Shown here one piece after another: positions 35,810-43,661 of a stretch of 64,000 bases of DNA. The notes beneath the pieces were generated by a model. The model saw only the letters and a program-made list of their open reading frames with translations. It was not told where the DNA came from and did not search any database. The translations under genes and the position numbers were made by a program. Numbering within the stretch: position 1 is the stretch's first letter; every line of letters starts with the position of its first letter. The stretch comes from JABMMZ01 sp044368575 (GTDB lineage: Bacteria; Bacteroidota; Bacteroidia; NS11-12g; UBA955): positions 1-64,000 of the forward strand of contig JBIPPH010000004.1 of NCBI GenBank assembly GCA_044368575.1. Reading direction: 5' to 3'.

Positions 35810-35817
35810 CAAATATA
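35810..35817 (-). promoter_or_regulatory. -7 promoter element of the export operon
   Basis: TATATTTG on the minus strand, 20 bases before the ATG of the adaptor fusion. Its -33 region would fall on the 15-base palindrome at 35834-35848. Confidence 0.6.
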
Positions 35818-35833
35818 ATACCCTTTTTAAAAT

Positions 35834-35848
35834 AATAGTATTACTATT
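35834..35848. promoter_or_regulatory. Candidate TetR operator
   Basis: Perfect inverted repeat AATAGTA-T-TACTATT midway between the divergent export operon and tetR-type gene, overlapping the expected -33 zone of the export promoter and lying upstream of the regulator's own -7 element. Assignment as operator is inferred from position. Confidence 0.55.
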
Positions 35849-35874
35849 TTTTTTAAGTGTATAACAATTTTTTA

Positions 35875-35882
35875 TATATTTG
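35875..35882 (+). promoter_or_regulatory. -7 promoter element of the TetR gene
   Basis: TATATTTG, a full consensus match. It lies inside the longest possible reading frame, so translation should start downstream, at 35899. Confidence 0.55.
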
Positions 35883-35898
35883 TACTTTTATTGGGAAT

Positions 35899-36579
35899 AT
35901 GGAACTCGATATTAGAATCAAAATGAATGAAAAGCTCTACTTAAAAAATCCAGAGCAAAGCGTCATTGGCAAAAAAATAGTTATTGAGGGTTTAAAATTG
36001 ATCAATCAACTTGGCTTTGAAAATTTCACCTTTAAAAAATTAGCCATAGAGATAGAAACCACCGAGGCAAGCATTTACAGATATTTTGAAAACAAGCACC
36101 GCTTATTGGTTTACCTAATAACCTGGTATTGGAGCTTTCTAGAATATAAAATAATCATCAATACTCAGCATATTAACGACCCTAAAAGTAAATTAAAGGC
36201 CATTATAAAATTATTGGTCACTGAACCAGAAAATCACAAAGGCGAATTAGAATACTTATCCGAAAAAGAAGCTTCACAATTACTAAAATGGGAAGGCTCT
36301 AAAGCCTATTTAACACGCAACGTCAATAACGACAACAAAGACCAACTCTTTAAGCCCTTTAAAGATATCTGCAAACGCATTAGTTCGCATATACTAGAAT
36401 TGAACCCAAATTATAAATTTCCAAATTCTTTGGCCAGCACCTTGTTAGAGATGTCGCATGCTCAAAAATTTTTCATGGAAAACTTACCAGCTTTATCTGA
36501 ATCTAAAAAATCTAAAGAGAAACATTTAATTGATTACTTAGAAGACCTTGTGTTCAAATCTATTGAACAGGTTAAATAA
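35899..36579 (+). CDS. TetR/AcrR-family transcriptional regulator
   Basis: A one-component repressor of about 226 residues. The N-terminal DNA-binding helices are clear: GKKIVIEGLKLINQLGFENF, then FTFKKLAIEIETTEASIYRY and FENKHRLL. The C-terminal ligand domain is divergent. The frame extends upstream to 35857, but a TATATTTG promoter overlaps that part, so the ATG at 35899 was chosen; 35923 is also possible. It is transcribed divergently from the ABC/HlyD-fusion operon with a palindrome between, suggesting local autoregulation and control of export. Confidence 0.88.
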   Translation: MELDIRIKMNEKLYLKNPEQSVIGKKIVIEGLKLINQLGFENFTFKKLAIEIETTEASIYRYFENKHRLLVYLITWYWSFLEYKIIINTQHINDPKSKLKAIIKLLVTEPENHKGELEYLSEKEASQLLKWEGSKAYLTRNVNNDNKDQLFKPFKDICKRISSHILELNPNYKFPNSLASTLLEMSHAQKFFMENLPALSESKKSKEKHLIDYLEDLVFKSIEQVK

Positions 36580-36745
36580 ATTGATAAATCTTCATAGCAA
36601 TGGAGGACACTTAGATTAACTTATCAAACTTTTTTGAGAGAAAAGCAATCAATTAAAAGTTTAAGGCAAACAAACACAGAATTTTAAGAAAGGTAAAGTG
36701 AGAAGTTAGATGAACGCACTTGCTCTCACTCTTGCTCTGATTATG

Positions 36746-36829
36746 TACCCAGGGCGGGACTTGAACCCGCACAGTATTGCTACCACAGGATTTTAAGTCC
36801 TGCGTGTCTACCGATTCCACCACCTGGGC
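36746..36829 (-). tRNA. tRNA-Leu (anticodon UAA)
   Basis: Minus-strand cloverleaf of 84 bases: acceptor GCCCAGG pairs with CCTGGGT, anticodon stem GCAGGA/TCCTGT encloses loop CTTAAAA, there is a long class II variable arm, and a T loop GGGTTCAAGTCCC. The 3' CCA is not encoded. Confidence 0.95.
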
Positions 36830-36856
36830 ATCAGCTCATATGCTATGCATATGGAC

Positions 36857-36885
36857 AAAAAAAAAGCCCATTGTTTTGGGCTTTT
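36857..36885 (-). terminator. Terminator downstream of tRNA-Gly
   Basis: Stem AAGCCCA/TGGGCTT with a 6-base loop, followed on the minus strand by a run of about nine T residues. It separates tRNA-Gly from tRNA-Leu, so they are probably expressed independently. Confidence 0.8.
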
Positions 36886-36886
36886 G

Positions 36887-36959
36887 AGCGAGAAACGAGG
36901 TTCGAACTCGCGACCTCAACCTTGGCAAGGTTGCGCTCTACCAACTGAGCTATTCTCGC
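36887..36959 (-). tRNA. tRNA-Gly (anticodon GCC)
   Basis: Minus-strand cloverleaf of 73 bases: acceptor GCGAGAA/TTCTCGC, D arm AGCTCAGTTGGTAGAGC, anticodon stem CAACC/GGTTG enclosing TTGCCAA, T arm with GTTCGAA. No encoded CCA. Confidence 0.95.
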
Positions 36960-37101
36960 ATATTCTTTTAAAGAACTTTCCCGTTGTTTGGGGGTGCAAA
37001 TATATAAAAAAAAATCAATCGCCATAAAATTTTTTCGAAAATTTATTCGTCTATAATTTTTGGCTTTAAAAGAAATGCCTAAGACATGGTTTTTATTTGA
37101 T

Positions 37102-37109
37102 TATCTTCG
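37102..37109 (+). promoter_or_regulatory. -7 promoter element of rseP
   Basis: TATCTTCG, matching the TAnnTTcG variant, 13 bases before the ATG at 37123. It excludes upstream in-frame starts. Confidence 0.5.
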
Positions 37110-37122
37110 CAGAATATATACC

Positions 37123-38451
37123 ATGGATGCATTGATAATGGCTAGCCAAATTATAGTAGCGCTAGCAATTTTAGTTACCCTTCACGAACTCGGACACTTC
37201 TTAGCGGCAAGAGCTTTTGGCATAAAGGTCGAAAAATTCTACCTGTTCTTTGACGCATGGGGATTCAAATTATTCAGCTTTAAAAAAGGAGATACTGAAT
37301 ATGGTATAGGGTGGTTACCTATGGGTGGTTATGTGAAAATTGCCGGCATGATAGATGAAAGTCTAGACACGACACAATTAAGCAAAGCCCCTGAACCATG
37401 GGAATTCAGAAGCAAACCAGCTTGGCAACGTTTAATTGTTATGCTTGGTGGCGTAATAGTCAACTTTGTTCTTGGCTTTATCATTTTTATATTGGCCACA
37501 TGGTATTATGGCGAACAACGCTTACCGATTGCTGCCGTTAAATATGGTATACATGCTCAAGAAGTGGGCAAAAACATTGGCTTAAAGGATGGCGACATGA
37601 TTGTTGGCATCAATAACAACAAAGTCAAGTTTATTGATGAGATCAAAAAACCATCTGTGTTTTTAAACAATGGCAATTGTTACAATATTGTTCGCAATGG
37701 CCAAGACACTATTTTAACTTTACCAGACAACATCATTGACCAAATATCAGACAAAAAAAATGCATTGTTTGACTTAAGAATGCCTTGTTTGATTGATAGT
37801 GTTGCTGCAGATGGACCAGCCTTCAAAGCAGGTCTTAAAAAAGGCGATCAAATCATTGGCTTGAACGACAGCAGTGTTGAATGGTACCATGAGTTTAAAG
37901 AACGCATTCCAAATTACGCCAATAAAAATTGTAGTATAGTTGTAAAGCATTCAGACAATAGTATAGACACCCTAAACATTAAAGTAAGCCCTGAAGGCAC
38001 TTTGGGCTTTTTCCAAAACATTTACTACATGAATCAAATTGAAAGCTTTAAATATGGCTTTGTTGAATCTATTGGTATCGGCAGTTCTAAAGCCAGTGAA
38101 GCGCTAAGCGATAACTTAACAGGGCTTAAAAAATTAGTCAGTGGCAAACTTGATCCAAGAAAATCTGTTCAAGGCCCTATAGGCATAGCCACTATGTTTG
38201 GTGCTGAATGGATATGGGAAAGATTCTGGGCCTTGACTGGTATATTGTCATTGATTCTCGCCTTTATGAATTTACTGCCTATTCCTGCTTTAGATGGTGG
38301 TCATGTGGTCTTCCTTTTGGTTGAAATGATCATTAGAAAACCAATCAATGAGAAAGTCATGACTGTATTACAAGTCATAGGGATGGTGCTGTTATTATCA
38401 TTAATGGCCTTCGCCTTTGGCAATGATATTTACAAACTCATTGTAAAGTAA
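37123..38451 (+). CDS. rseP: RIP metalloprotease RseP (site-2 protease)
   Basis: Inner-membrane zinc protease that cleaves transmembrane substrates, classically anti-sigma factors. The zinc motif HELGH is at residues 21-25 in the first membrane helix; PDZ sequence follows (GPAFKAGLKKGDQIIGLND); the third-ligand motif is LLPIPALDGGHVVF near the C terminus. About 442 residues from the chosen ATG, which follows a TATCTTCG promoter element; a TTG at 37060 is in frame but lies upstream of it. Its stop shares one base with the hscB start. It could process anti-sigma factors of ECF sigmas such as the one at 1429, but no link is shown. Confidence 0.94.
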   Translation: MDALIMASQIIVALAILVTLHELGHFLAARAFGIKVEKFYLFFDAWGFKLFSFKKGDTEYGIGWLPMGGYVKIAGMIDESLDTTQLSKAPEPWEFRSKPAWQRLIVMLGGVIVNFVLGFIIFILATWYYGEQRLPIAAVKYGIHAQEVGKNIGLKDGDMIVGINNNKVKFIDEIKKPSVFLNNGNCYNIVRNGQDTILTLPDNIIDQISDKKNALFDLRMPCLIDSVAADGPAFKAGLKKGDQIIGLNDSSVEWYHEFKERIPNYANKNCSIVVKHSDNSIDTLNIKVSPEGTLGFFQNIYYMNQIESFKYGFVESIGIGSSKASEALSDNLTGLKKLVSGKLDPRKSVQGPIGIATMFGAEWIWERFWALTGILSLILAFMNLLPIPALDGGHVVFLLVEMIIRKPINEKVMTVLQVIGMVLLLSLMAFAFGNDIYKLIVK

Positions 38452-38942
38452 TGCAACTTGAAAAACCCAATACAAGCAATTATTTTGCTTTCTATGAATT
38501 ACCAGTAGCTTTTGCTATCGATGAGCCAGCACTCAAACAGCTGTACTTGAACAAAAGCAAAGTCTATCACCCAGACTTTTATTCAGACAACATTGAAGAC
38601 CAAGCCATTGCCATAGCTACATCTTCCTTTAATAACAATGCTTTTAAAACGCTCAGCAATCCTATTTCTAGGGCTCAATACATTGTTGATTTGCAAGCTA
38701 ACTTGAATGAGCAAACCGTTCAGTTGCCCAATGATTTCTTAATGGAAATGATGGACTTAAACGAAGCATTGGAAGCTGAAGCAGCCAGCATACCGGAAGC
38801 CTTGCAAATACAAATAGGTAACTACAAACAAGAGGTATATGATCAAATTCAAGCCTATGCATTAGCTCAAGATTGGGTCAATACACAAATGGCCTTATTG
38901 AAATGGCGCTACCTTGAAAGATTGGAACAAAGACTGCGTTAA
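38451..38942 (+). CDS. hscB: Fe-S cluster co-chaperone HscB
   Basis: J-domain protein that delivers the scaffold IscU to the Hsp70 HscA during iron-sulfur cluster assembly. The J domain includes YFAFYELPVAFAIDEPALKQ and the HPD tripeptide in SKVYHPDFYSDN; the C-terminal helical HscB_C region (LQLPNDFLMEMMDLNEALEAEA-like) follows. The length of 163 is typical. It overlaps rseP by one base (TAATG). No isc or suf genes are nearby. Confidence 0.92.
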   Translation: MQLEKPNTSNYFAFYELPVAFAIDEPALKQLYLNKSKVYHPDFYSDNIEDQAIAIATSSFNNNAFKTLSNPISRAQYIVDLQANLNEQTVQLPNDFLMEMMDLNEALEAEAASIPEALQIQIGNYKQEVYDQIQAYALAQDWVNTQMALLKWRYLERLEQRLR

Positions 38943-40594
38943 TGCGCTGTTTTCTGAACGGATCTTAACCTCAAAAAATTGATCGGATTTGCTGTCAAAC
39001 CTTTGACCCAATTTTGATGCATTCTTATGCTTTCATCATAAAACAAAACAATGTATGGCATTTGATCCATGAGTAAATTATCCGCTTGAGCCAACAATTG
39101 ATTGCGTCTTTGTGGCGATAATTCTCTCCTACTGTCTTGTAACAATGCATCAAAACGATCTTGTTTAAAATGGGCATAATTGGGCCCCAACGGACTAAAG
39201 TTCTTAGACTCAAAGCAAACCAAATAATTCTCAGGATCAGAATAGTCTGCTATCCAACTGCCTCTCCAACAATGTATCTTTTGATCGTTTCTAAGTTGCC
39301 TTAAAAAACTTGAAGGATGTACTTCAATTTTTACTGGCACACCTAATTGGTTCCATTCCTTTTGTATATATACCATCAAATCTAAATAATCTTGAGTGGT
39401 ATTGATGACGATTGCTTGCATTTTAGTCACATCAACACGCGAGCGCTTTAGGTAATACTTTGCGCTGTCCAATTGGTGTTGGTGCTCATTGACTTCCGTA
39501 TAAGGGTATTGAGCAAACCCATAGGGCACAAAGCCCTTGTCTGCAGGTATCCCTACCCCATTTCTTAAGTATTGAATTAACTTCTGTTTATCAATTGCAA
39601 AGCCAAGGGCTTTTCTGAAATCAGCATTTAAAACCGCTAAATTGGGTGAAGTTTGAGCCGGATCAATATTGAACCCAATGTATTCTGTATTCAAAAATGC
39701 TTGCTTCAAGAGTGTGAAAGCACCGTTGTATTTTGGTTTGAGCAAGCCCTTTCTGGTCAATAACTCATCTTTAATACTGGCATCTATACCATTAAAGAAA
39801 TCGTATTCCCCTTGAACAAACTTCATAAAGGCGGTTTGTTTGTTCTTTACATTCTCTATGCAAACCCCTTGTAAATAAGGCAATCTATTGCCATTTTCAA
39901 AGCGATAGTACCGCTGATTTTTATGCAACAACAAACTCACTTCCTCTTCCCATTGTTTCATTAAAAATGGGCCAGTGCCTATTGGGTGTTTTCTAAAGTC
40001 TTGGTCTATCCAATCTACCGGCACAATAAAACAATAAGGCATAGCCAACACATCTATGAAGGGCGCGTACACCTGTTTTAAAGTAATGCTTACGGTGCTA
40101 TCATTGGTTGCAACCACAGGAAACCTTGAGCTAGAGCCGGAATCAAAACAGGTTAAATCCAATTTGTCATTAAAAATCCATGCACCTGGAGAAGCGGTTT
40201 TAGGGTCTGCAATGCGCTTAAAACTTTCAACCACATCTTGGGCTAAAAATGGCCTCGGTAAATGTTTTATTTTTGGATTATCATGAAAAAAAACATCGCG
40301 TCTTAAATGAAAAGTATAGACCAAACCATCGGGTGAAATTTCCCATGATTTTGCCAGACAAGGTTGAATTCTCAATGAATCATCGTATTCAACCAATCCT
40401 TCAAGCATTTGTGACACTACCCATATCTCACTCTGAGATTTGACAAAGGCTGGATCAAGAGTGGCGATGGATTGATCTTCGTTGTAGTAAAACACCTGAT
40501 CAGATTTTGATTTATCCACAACTTGACAACCATTTATCCCTATGCAAATGGGGAAAAATACCAAGTAAATGACAAATAATCTAAAAGCCTGCAT
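38939..40594 (-). CDS. Peptide ABC-transporter substrate-binding lipoprotein (SBP family 5)
   Basis: A 551-residue periplasmic solute-binding protein anchored through lipobox Cys23 (CIGINGC). Family-5 signatures are LVEYDDSLRIQPCLAKSW, GLVYTFHLRRDVFFHDN, HPIGTGPFLMKQWE, FRKALGFAIDKQKLI and WIADYSDPENYL. Oligopeptides, dipeptides or nickel are typical ligands. No permease or ATPase is adjacent, so it is an orphan in this window. Its end overlaps hscB by 4 bases, and its promoter interlocks with that of the divergent UPF0173 gene. Confidence 0.9.
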   Translation of the reverse strand: MQAFRLFVIYLVFFPICIGINGCQVVDKSKSDQVFYYNEDQSIATLDPAFVKSQSEIWVVSQMLEGLVEYDDSLRIQPCLAKSWEISPDGLVYTFHLRRDVFFHDNPKIKHLPRPFLAQDVVESFKRIADPKTASPGAWIFNDKLDLTCFDSGSSSRFPVVATNDSTVSITLKQVYAPFIDVLAMPYCFIVPVDWIDQDFRKHPIGTGPFLMKQWEEEVSLLLHKNQRYYRFENGNRLPYLQGVCIENVKNKQTAFMKFVQGEYDFFNGIDASIKDELLTRKGLLKPKYNGAFTLLKQAFLNTEYIGFNIDPAQTSPNLAVLNADFRKALGFAIDKQKLIQYLRNGVGIPADKGFVPYGFAQYPYTEVNEHQHQLDSAKYYLKRSRVDVTKMQAIVINTTQDYLDLMVYIQKEWNQLGVPVKIEVHPSSFLRQLRNDQKIHCWRGSWIADYSDPENYLVCFESKNFSPLGPNYAHFKQDRFDALLQDSRRELSPQRRNQLLAQADNLLMDQMPYIVLFYDESIRMHQNWVKGLTANPINFLRLRSVQKTAH

Positions 40595-40596
40595 CT

Positions 40597-40604
40597 TATC
40601 TTTG
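40597..40604 (+). promoter_or_regulatory. -7 promoter element of the UPF0173-parA-parB run
   Basis: TATCTTTG, a full match, 21 bases before the ATG at 40626. The predicted start (near 40608) coincides with that of the opposite promoter. Confidence 0.6.
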
Positions 40605-40610
40605 AAAGTT

Positions 40611-40618
40611 CAAATGTA
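40611..40618 (-). promoter_or_regulatory. -7 promoter element of the peptide-binding lipoprotein gene
   Basis: TACATTTG on the minus strand, 16 bases before the ATG at 40594; six bases from the plus-strand element, so polymerase cannot occupy both. Confidence 0.6.
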
Positions 40619-40625
40619 GGTATAA

Positions 40626-41306
40626 ATGGAAGTAAACTATCTTGGTCATTCTTGTTTCAGTATTCACATCGGTGGAAAAACACTGTTGTTTGACCCTTTT
40701 ATTACCCCCAACCCATTGGCTAAAGCGATTGATATCAAATCACTCAAAGCAGATTTCATTTTAATCAGTCATGCCCATTTTGACCATATTGCAGATGCCC
40801 TTGAATTGGCTCAAACTACCCAAGCTAAAATCATTGCGATTTGGGAAATATGTGATTGGCTACAAAAACAAGGCTATAGCAACACCCATGCAATGAACAT
40901 TGGTGGCAGTTTTTCATTCGATTTTGGCAAAGTTCAAATGGTTAAGGCCGAACATTCTAGCGCCTTTCCCGACGGCAGTTATGGCGGTCAAGCTGCAGGC
41001 TTTGTGATCACAAGCCCAGAGAAAACAATCTACTTCGCAGGCGACACAGCCCTTTGTTCTGACATGCAAATTATTGGCATGAAACACAAAATTGATTTAG
41101 CCTTTTTACCCTTAGGCAGCAACTTTACCATGGATGTAGAGGATGCTGTTATTGCCTCTAAATGGATCAAATGCCAATCAGTTATTGGCATGCACTTTGA
41201 CACCTTTGGCTACATCGTTATTGACCACGAACAAGCCCAAGCTCAATTCAAAGCTGCAGATATACAATTAACCCTCATGAACATCGGACAAAGCATTCAG
41301 ATATAA
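40626..41306 (+). CDS. UPF0173 metallo-beta-lactamase-fold hydrolase
   Basis: Small cytosolic metallo-hydrolase of 226 residues. It starts MEVNYLGHSCFSI, has the metal motif HxHxDH at residues 49-54 (SHAHFDHIA), then EHSSAFPDG, YFAGDTALCSDM, FLPLGSNFTMD and a late histidine in GMHFDTFG. These match the UPF0173 family of uncharacterised metal-dependent hydrolases. The stop is one base from the parA start, so it is cotranscribed with the chromosome partition genes. Physiological substrate unknown. Confidence 0.92.
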   Translation: MEVNYLGHSCFSIHIGGKTLLFDPFITPNPLAKAIDIKSLKADFILISHAHFDHIADALELAQTTQAKIIAIWEICDWLQKQGYSNTHAMNIGGSFSFDFGKVQMVKAEHSSAFPDGSYGGQAAGFVITSPEKTIYFAGDTALCSDMQIIGMKHKIDLAFLPLGSNFTMDVEDAVIASKWIKCQSVIGMHFDTFGYIVIDHEQAQAQFKAADIQLTLMNIGQSIQI

Positions 41307-41307
41307 T

Positions 41308-42123
41308 ATGAAATCTTCAAATACAGGAAAAATCATTACCATTGCCAATCAAAAAGGTGGCGTAGGCAAAACCACTACAGCCATTAACTTAGCGGCTAGT
41401 TTAGCCGTTTTAGAATACAAAACTTTATTGGTTGACGCTGATCCTCAAGCTAACAGCTCCTCAGGCATTGGCTTTGATCCTCAAAACATCAAAGTTGGCT
41501 TGTATGATTGCTTGGTCAATGATACCCCGCCCAAAGAAGTGATTCTTAAAAGCGATTTAAAATACTTGCATTTGTTGCCTTCTAACATCAACTTAGTTGG
41601 TGCGGAGCTTGAAATGATTGACCTCCCTAATCGCGAAAGAGTAATGAAAAGAGTATTTGAAGCTTTGAAGAAAGAATATGATTTCATTATCGTTGACTGC
41701 TCGCCTTCTTTAGGTTTAATCACAACCAATTCATTAACGGCTGCAGACTCAGTGATCATCCCTGTTCAATGCGAGTACTTTGCATTAGAAGGTCTAGGCA
41801 AACTTTTGAATACCATTCGTATTGTTCAAAAAGAATTGAATAAAAACCTCAGCATAGAAGGCATTTTATTGACCATGTATGACTCAAGATTAAGATTGAG
41901 CAATCATGTGGTTGAAGACGTCAAAATGCATTTTCAAGATTTGGTGTTTGATACCATCATCCCAAGAAATACCAAATTAAGTGAGGCCCCAAGTTTTGGT
42001 GTGCCTGTTTTGGCACATGACATTTCAAGTAAAGGTTCAACCACCTACTTAAATTTGGCCAGAGAGATTTTACAACGCAACGGTTTAACCAGATTGGAAA
42101 AAGCCGAAAAAGTAATGGAATAA
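41308..42123 (+). CDS. parA: Chromosome partitioning ATPase ParA (Soj)
   Basis: Deviant Walker A ATPase that moves the ParB-parS complex during chromosome segregation. The ATP motif KGGVGKTTTAINLA is near residue 15, followed by LLVDADPQANSSSG, IIVDCSPSLGLITTNSL and PVQCEYFALEGL. The length of 271 is typical for chromosomal ParA. The gene lies 7 bases upstream of parB. I found no recognisable parS 16-mer in the window. Confidence 0.95.
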   Translation: MKSSNTGKIITIANQKGGVGKTTTAINLAASLAVLEYKTLLVDADPQANSSSGIGFDPQNIKVGLYDCLVNDTPPKEVILKSDLKYLHLLPSNINLVGAELEMIDLPNRERVMKRVFEALKKEYDFIIVDCSPSLGLITTNSLTAADSVIIPVQCEYFALEGLGKLLNTIRIVQKELNKNLSIEGILLTMYDSRLRLSNHVVEDVKMHFQDLVFDTIIPRNTKLSEAPSFGVPVLAHDISSKGSTTYLNLAREILQRNGLTRLEKAEKVME

Positions 42124-42130
42124 TAGCGAC

Positions 42131-43054
42131 ATGAGCAAAGAAAAAGACAACCCATTTAAAGCCAAAAAGAGTGGTTTAGGCAGAGGCTTATCAGCCTTGT
42201 TAAACAGTGCAGAAACCGATATTACTGTTAGCCCAGAATACAGAGCGAGCGGTGGCGTTCAATTGATCGAAATCAAAGACATTGATGCCAACCCATTTCA
42301 ACCAAGAACTGAATTTGAACAAAAAGCATTAGAAGAATTATCTGAATCCATTAAAGTTCACGGGCTTATTCAGCCAGTAACTGTTAGAAAAATGGGCTAT
42401 GATAAATACCAATTGATCAGTGGTGAGCGCAGAACCAGAGCCTCTATTCTTGCAGGCTTAGAACGCATACCTGCTTACATCAGAATTGCCAATGACCAAG
42501 AAATGCTTGAAATGGCATTGATTGAGAACATTCAAAGAGAAAACTTAAATGCCATTGAAGTGGCATTGAGCTACAAACGCTTATTGGAAGAATGTCAACT
42601 CAAACAAGAAGAGCTGGGTGACAGAGTGGGCAAAGACAGATCAACCGTTAGCAATTATTTAAGATTACTTAAATTACCAGATGAAGTTCAAATTGCGCTT
42701 CAACAAAACCGCATCACTATGGGCCATGCCAAAGCCATTTTAAGTGTTGAAGACCCTGAAGAACAAGTCATATTATTCAGAAGGATTGAACAAGAAAGCT
42801 TGAGTGTAAGAGGTGCAGAAGAAATTGTTAAATTAGCCAAACAAGACAAACAACCAGTTGCTGCACAAGGCAAAAACCAATCAAACCAATTTGAACTTGA
42901 TGATGCGCTTAGCCTTAAAAGAGCGTTTATTGAGGCAAAAATTCAATCCAGCTTAACCATTAAACCTAAAGGTAAAAAAGGCGAAATCATTATCGCTTTC
43001 AAAAACCAAAAAGAATTGGAACGCATTTTGAATAGTTTGGCCAATAATGAGTAA
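42131..43054 (+). CDS. parB: Chromosome partitioning protein ParB (Spo0J)
   Basis: Site-specific CTPase/DNA clamp that loads at parS. The N-terminal segment GLGRGLSALLN (ParA-stimulating), the ParB core IDANPFQPRTEFEQKALEEL, LIQPVTVRK, ISGERRTRAS (CTP-binding arginines) and ENIQRENLNAIE, then the helix-turn-helix QEELGDRVGKDRSTVSNYLRLLKLP are all evident. The length of 307 is typical. The last codons overlap the following DUF5683 gene by 8 bases. Confidence 0.95.
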   Translation: MSKEKDNPFKAKKSGLGRGLSALLNSAETDITVSPEYRASGGVQLIEIKDIDANPFQPRTEFEQKALEELSESIKVHGLIQPVTVRKMGYDKYQLISGERRTRASILAGLERIPAYIRIANDQEMLEMALIENIQRENLNAIEVALSYKRLLEECQLKQEELGDRVGKDRSTVSNYLRLLKLPDEVQIALQQNRITMGHAKAILSVEDPEEQVILFRRIEQESLSVRGAEEIVKLAKQDKQPVAAQGKNQSNQFELDDALSLKRAFIEAKIQSSLTIKPKGKKGEIIIAFKNQKELERILNSLANNE

Positions 43055-43598
43055 ATCAAAGCATTGGATAGCCATTGTATGTTGTATGCTAAGCTTTTTA
43101 GCACACGCAGATAGCACCCAACAGACTCAAAGTATACTTAAATTACACTCCCCTAAGAAAGCCAGCATATACAGTGCAGTGCTTCCTGGCTTAGGACAAG
43201 CCTACAACAAAAAATACTGGAAAATCCCCCTGGTATATGCCACTTTAGGACTATCCAGTTACTACATGCTTAGCAACAGAGATTCGTTTAAAGTCAGGCA
43301 AGCAGCTTTAATTAATTTGTCTGACAATGACAGCACTACTAAAGCTTCTTGGTACTTCACTAATATGCCAATTTCTGCTTTAAAAGCACAAAGAACTTAC
43401 TACCGAACCAACCGTGATTACGGTATAATAGCCATTGCAGCCTTTTACGTTCTCAACATAATTGATGCCGCTGTGGACGCCCATTTCTATCAATTCAATA
43501 TTGACAAACCTTTGGCTATGCAAAAAAGGAAGCCATGGCATGTCTATTCAAGCGTTCAAGGCGGAAAACAACAGTTTGGAATACGCTGGGAATTTTAA
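43047..43598 (+). CDS. DUF5683 membrane protein
   Basis: A 183-residue envelope protein with an N-terminal signal-like segment (IAIVCCMLSFLAHA), then the family hallmark KASIYSAVLPGLGQAYNKKYWKIPLVYATLG, and a second hydrophobic stretch (GIIAIAAFYVLNIIDAAVDAHF). The family follows parAB in many Bacteroidota, often with dapB and lepB next. Here the next gene is thrS. Function unknown; the conserved PGLGQAYNKKYWK segment suggests a membrane structural role, which is only inference. Confidence 0.88.
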   Translation: MSKSKHWIAIVCCMLSFLAHADSTQQTQSILKLHSPKKASIYSAVLPGLGQAYNKKYWKIPLVYATLGLSSYYMLSNRDSFKVRQAALINLSDNDSTTKASWYFTNMPISALKAQRTYYRTNRDYGIIAIAAFYVLNIIDAAVDAHFYQFNIDKPLAMQKRKPWHVYSSVQGGKQQFGIRWEF

Positions 43599-43643
43599 GC
43601 CCAAGTGGATTATTTTCGACTTTTACGATTCAAGGGTTTCGCT

Positions 43644-43651
43644 TATCTTTG
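43644..43651 (+). promoter_or_regulatory. -7 promoter element of the thrS-infC-rpmI-rplT operon
   Basis: TATCTTTG, full consensus, 10 bases before the thrS ATG. It separates the translation operon from parAB-DUF5683 and decides the thrS start. Confidence 0.65.
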
Positions 43652-43661
43652 CAACCCTTAT

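Noticed and set aside
36713..36745. Direct repeat of CTTGCTCT downstream of tRNA-Leu as an attachment site
   Set aside because: The repeat is only 8 bases, does not copy the tRNA 3' end, and no integrase or mobile gene is nearby.
36843..37027. Two 60-residue frames, one on each strand, over the tRNA genes
   Set aside because: They cover tRNA-Gly and its terminator; the translated residues derive from tRNA sequence and have no family resemblance.
41308..43054. parAB as plasmid or integrated-element partition genes
   Set aside because: The neighbours are core chromosomal genes (DUF5683, thrS operon) and both proteins are chromosomal-type in length and motifs.
41308..43598. A parS site near parB
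   Set aside because: I scanned for a CACGTG-centred 16-base palindrome of the parS type and did not recognise one in the window.
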